Notes under the pieces: generated by a model
Seen by the model: only the letters and a program-made list of their open reading frames with translations
What the model was told of the DNA's origin: nothing
Databases searched by the model: none
Origin: UBA5738 sp964470995
Lineage (GTDB): Bacteria; Patescibacteriota; Minisyncoccia; Minisyncoccales; UBA5738
Assembly: GCA_964470995.1 (NCBI GenBank)
Contig: CAYYEP010000010.1
Span: forward strand, 1 to 47,841
Reading direction: 5' to 3'
DNA length: 47,841 bases
Shown here: one piece after another, positions 47,619 through 47,841 of the stretch
Layout of the letters: each line of letters opens with the position of its first letter
How positions within the stretch are numbered: position 1 is the stretch's first letter
Program-made: the position numbers and the translations under genes

Positions 47619-47841
47619 TTAGCGGACAATCGTTATTTTGCCGGTTTTTATCTGTTCTTTAATGCTATCGGAAGCGGTCGAGTTTTCCGAAAGGCGGTCC
47701 AGGAATTTTTGCGAAGTTTCGGCGGCGGCAAGGCTGACCTGCATTTTGTTCATTTTGGTAATATACAGGCCGTATTCAGTGGAATTCTCATTGAAGGCAA
47801 TATCAACCGCCAAGCCATGCGTAACCTCCTCCGAAAATATC
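47619..47841 (-). CDS. Unknown protein, 5' end cut by window edge
   Basis: The frame is open from the right edge (first complete codons read IFSEEVTHGLAVDIAFNENS) to the stop at 47619, so this is the C-terminal ~73 residues. It is soluble and amphipathic-helical (KMNKMQVSLAAAETSQKFLD) and ends KTGKITIVR. A TTG at 47813 is only a formal start; the reading frame upstream looks coding. No motif recognised. It converges on ribH. Confidence 0.55.
   Translation of the reverse strand, partial: IFSEEVTHGLAVDIAFNENSTEYGLYITKMNKMQVSLAAAETSQKFLDRLSENSTASDSIKEQIKTGKITIVR

Noticed and set aside
1..47841. Alternative genetic code with UGA read as glycine, as in some Patescibacteria
   Set aside because: TGA ends conserved genes at the expected place (for example rplO and the histidine kinase), and no conserved gene contains an internal TGA apart from the localised frameshifts.

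Overview
The window looks like a chromosomal segment of a Candidate Phyla Radiation (Patescibacteria, probably Parcubacteria-like) bacterium. This is inferred from gene content. A complete S10-spc-alpha ribosomal superoperon lacks L30 (rplO directly follows rpsE). RpoA stops after its N-terminal domain. Several ribosomal proteins (S5, S9, L23) carry long low-complexity N-terminal tails. There are DUF5679, PEGA-type and baseplate-J-like surface proteins. Most native genes have no Shine-Dalgarno sequence. TGA is used as an ordinary stop.

Layout. 1-6.3 kb: a truncated unknown gene, holB, mreB, an overlooked 47-residue cysteine-rich protein gene with its own promoter, ribosome binding site and terminator, an MFS transporter, a palindrome-rich spacer and a membrane-anchored PEGA protein. 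6.1-9.2 kb: a small ORF, an integral-membrane histidine kinase, and, overlapping it by ATGA, a large protein with two aspartate-rich motifs of class I terpenoid synthases. This is the most unusual gene pair here. 9.2-12.7 kb: an island unlike its surroundings, with a Com-like zinc-finger gene, a pyrimidine cluster (pyrE, pyrF, a short pyrD) and small zinc-ribbon genes. Three of these reading frames are broken by single-base shifts in short homopolymers, and two carry strong Shine-Dalgarno sequences.

12.7-41.2 kb: ribosomal and housekeeping genes, nearly all on the minus strand. In transcription order they are: M50 protease; rpsL-rpsG; fusA; tuf; rpsJ; rplC-rplD-rplW-rplB-rpsS-rplV-rpsC-rplP-rpmC-rpsQ-rplN-rplX-rplE-rpsN-rpsH-rplF-rplR-rpsE-rplO-secY-adk; map; a family 2 glycosyltransferase; galT; tpiA; a baseplate-J-like membrane protein; then infA-rpmJ-rpsM-rpsK-rpsD-rpoA-rplQ-rplM-rpsI. 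Promoters, terminators, a probable attenuator ahead of rplC and a 156-base inverted-repeat-bounded element between tuf and rpsJ can be read. Many spacers consist of AT-rich imperfect palindromes of at least two recurring families.

41.4-47.8 kb: rpmB, tRNA-Pro(GGG), a strongly promoted and terminated structured RNA with 6S-RNA-like architecture, a second divergent adenylate kinase, a ComEC-type metallo-beta-lactamase, a DUF5679 protein, uppP, and on the plus strand the operon ppaC-ribE-ribH. A truncated unknown gene ends the window.

Functionally the region is mainly translation (ribosomal proteins, EF-Tu, EF-G, IF-1), protein export and processing (SecY, Map), transcription (RpoA), replication (HolB) and cell shape or envelope (MreB, UppP, glycosyltransferase). 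A small set of metabolic genes covers pyrimidines, the last two riboflavin steps, triose-phosphate isomerase, GalT and pyrophosphatase.
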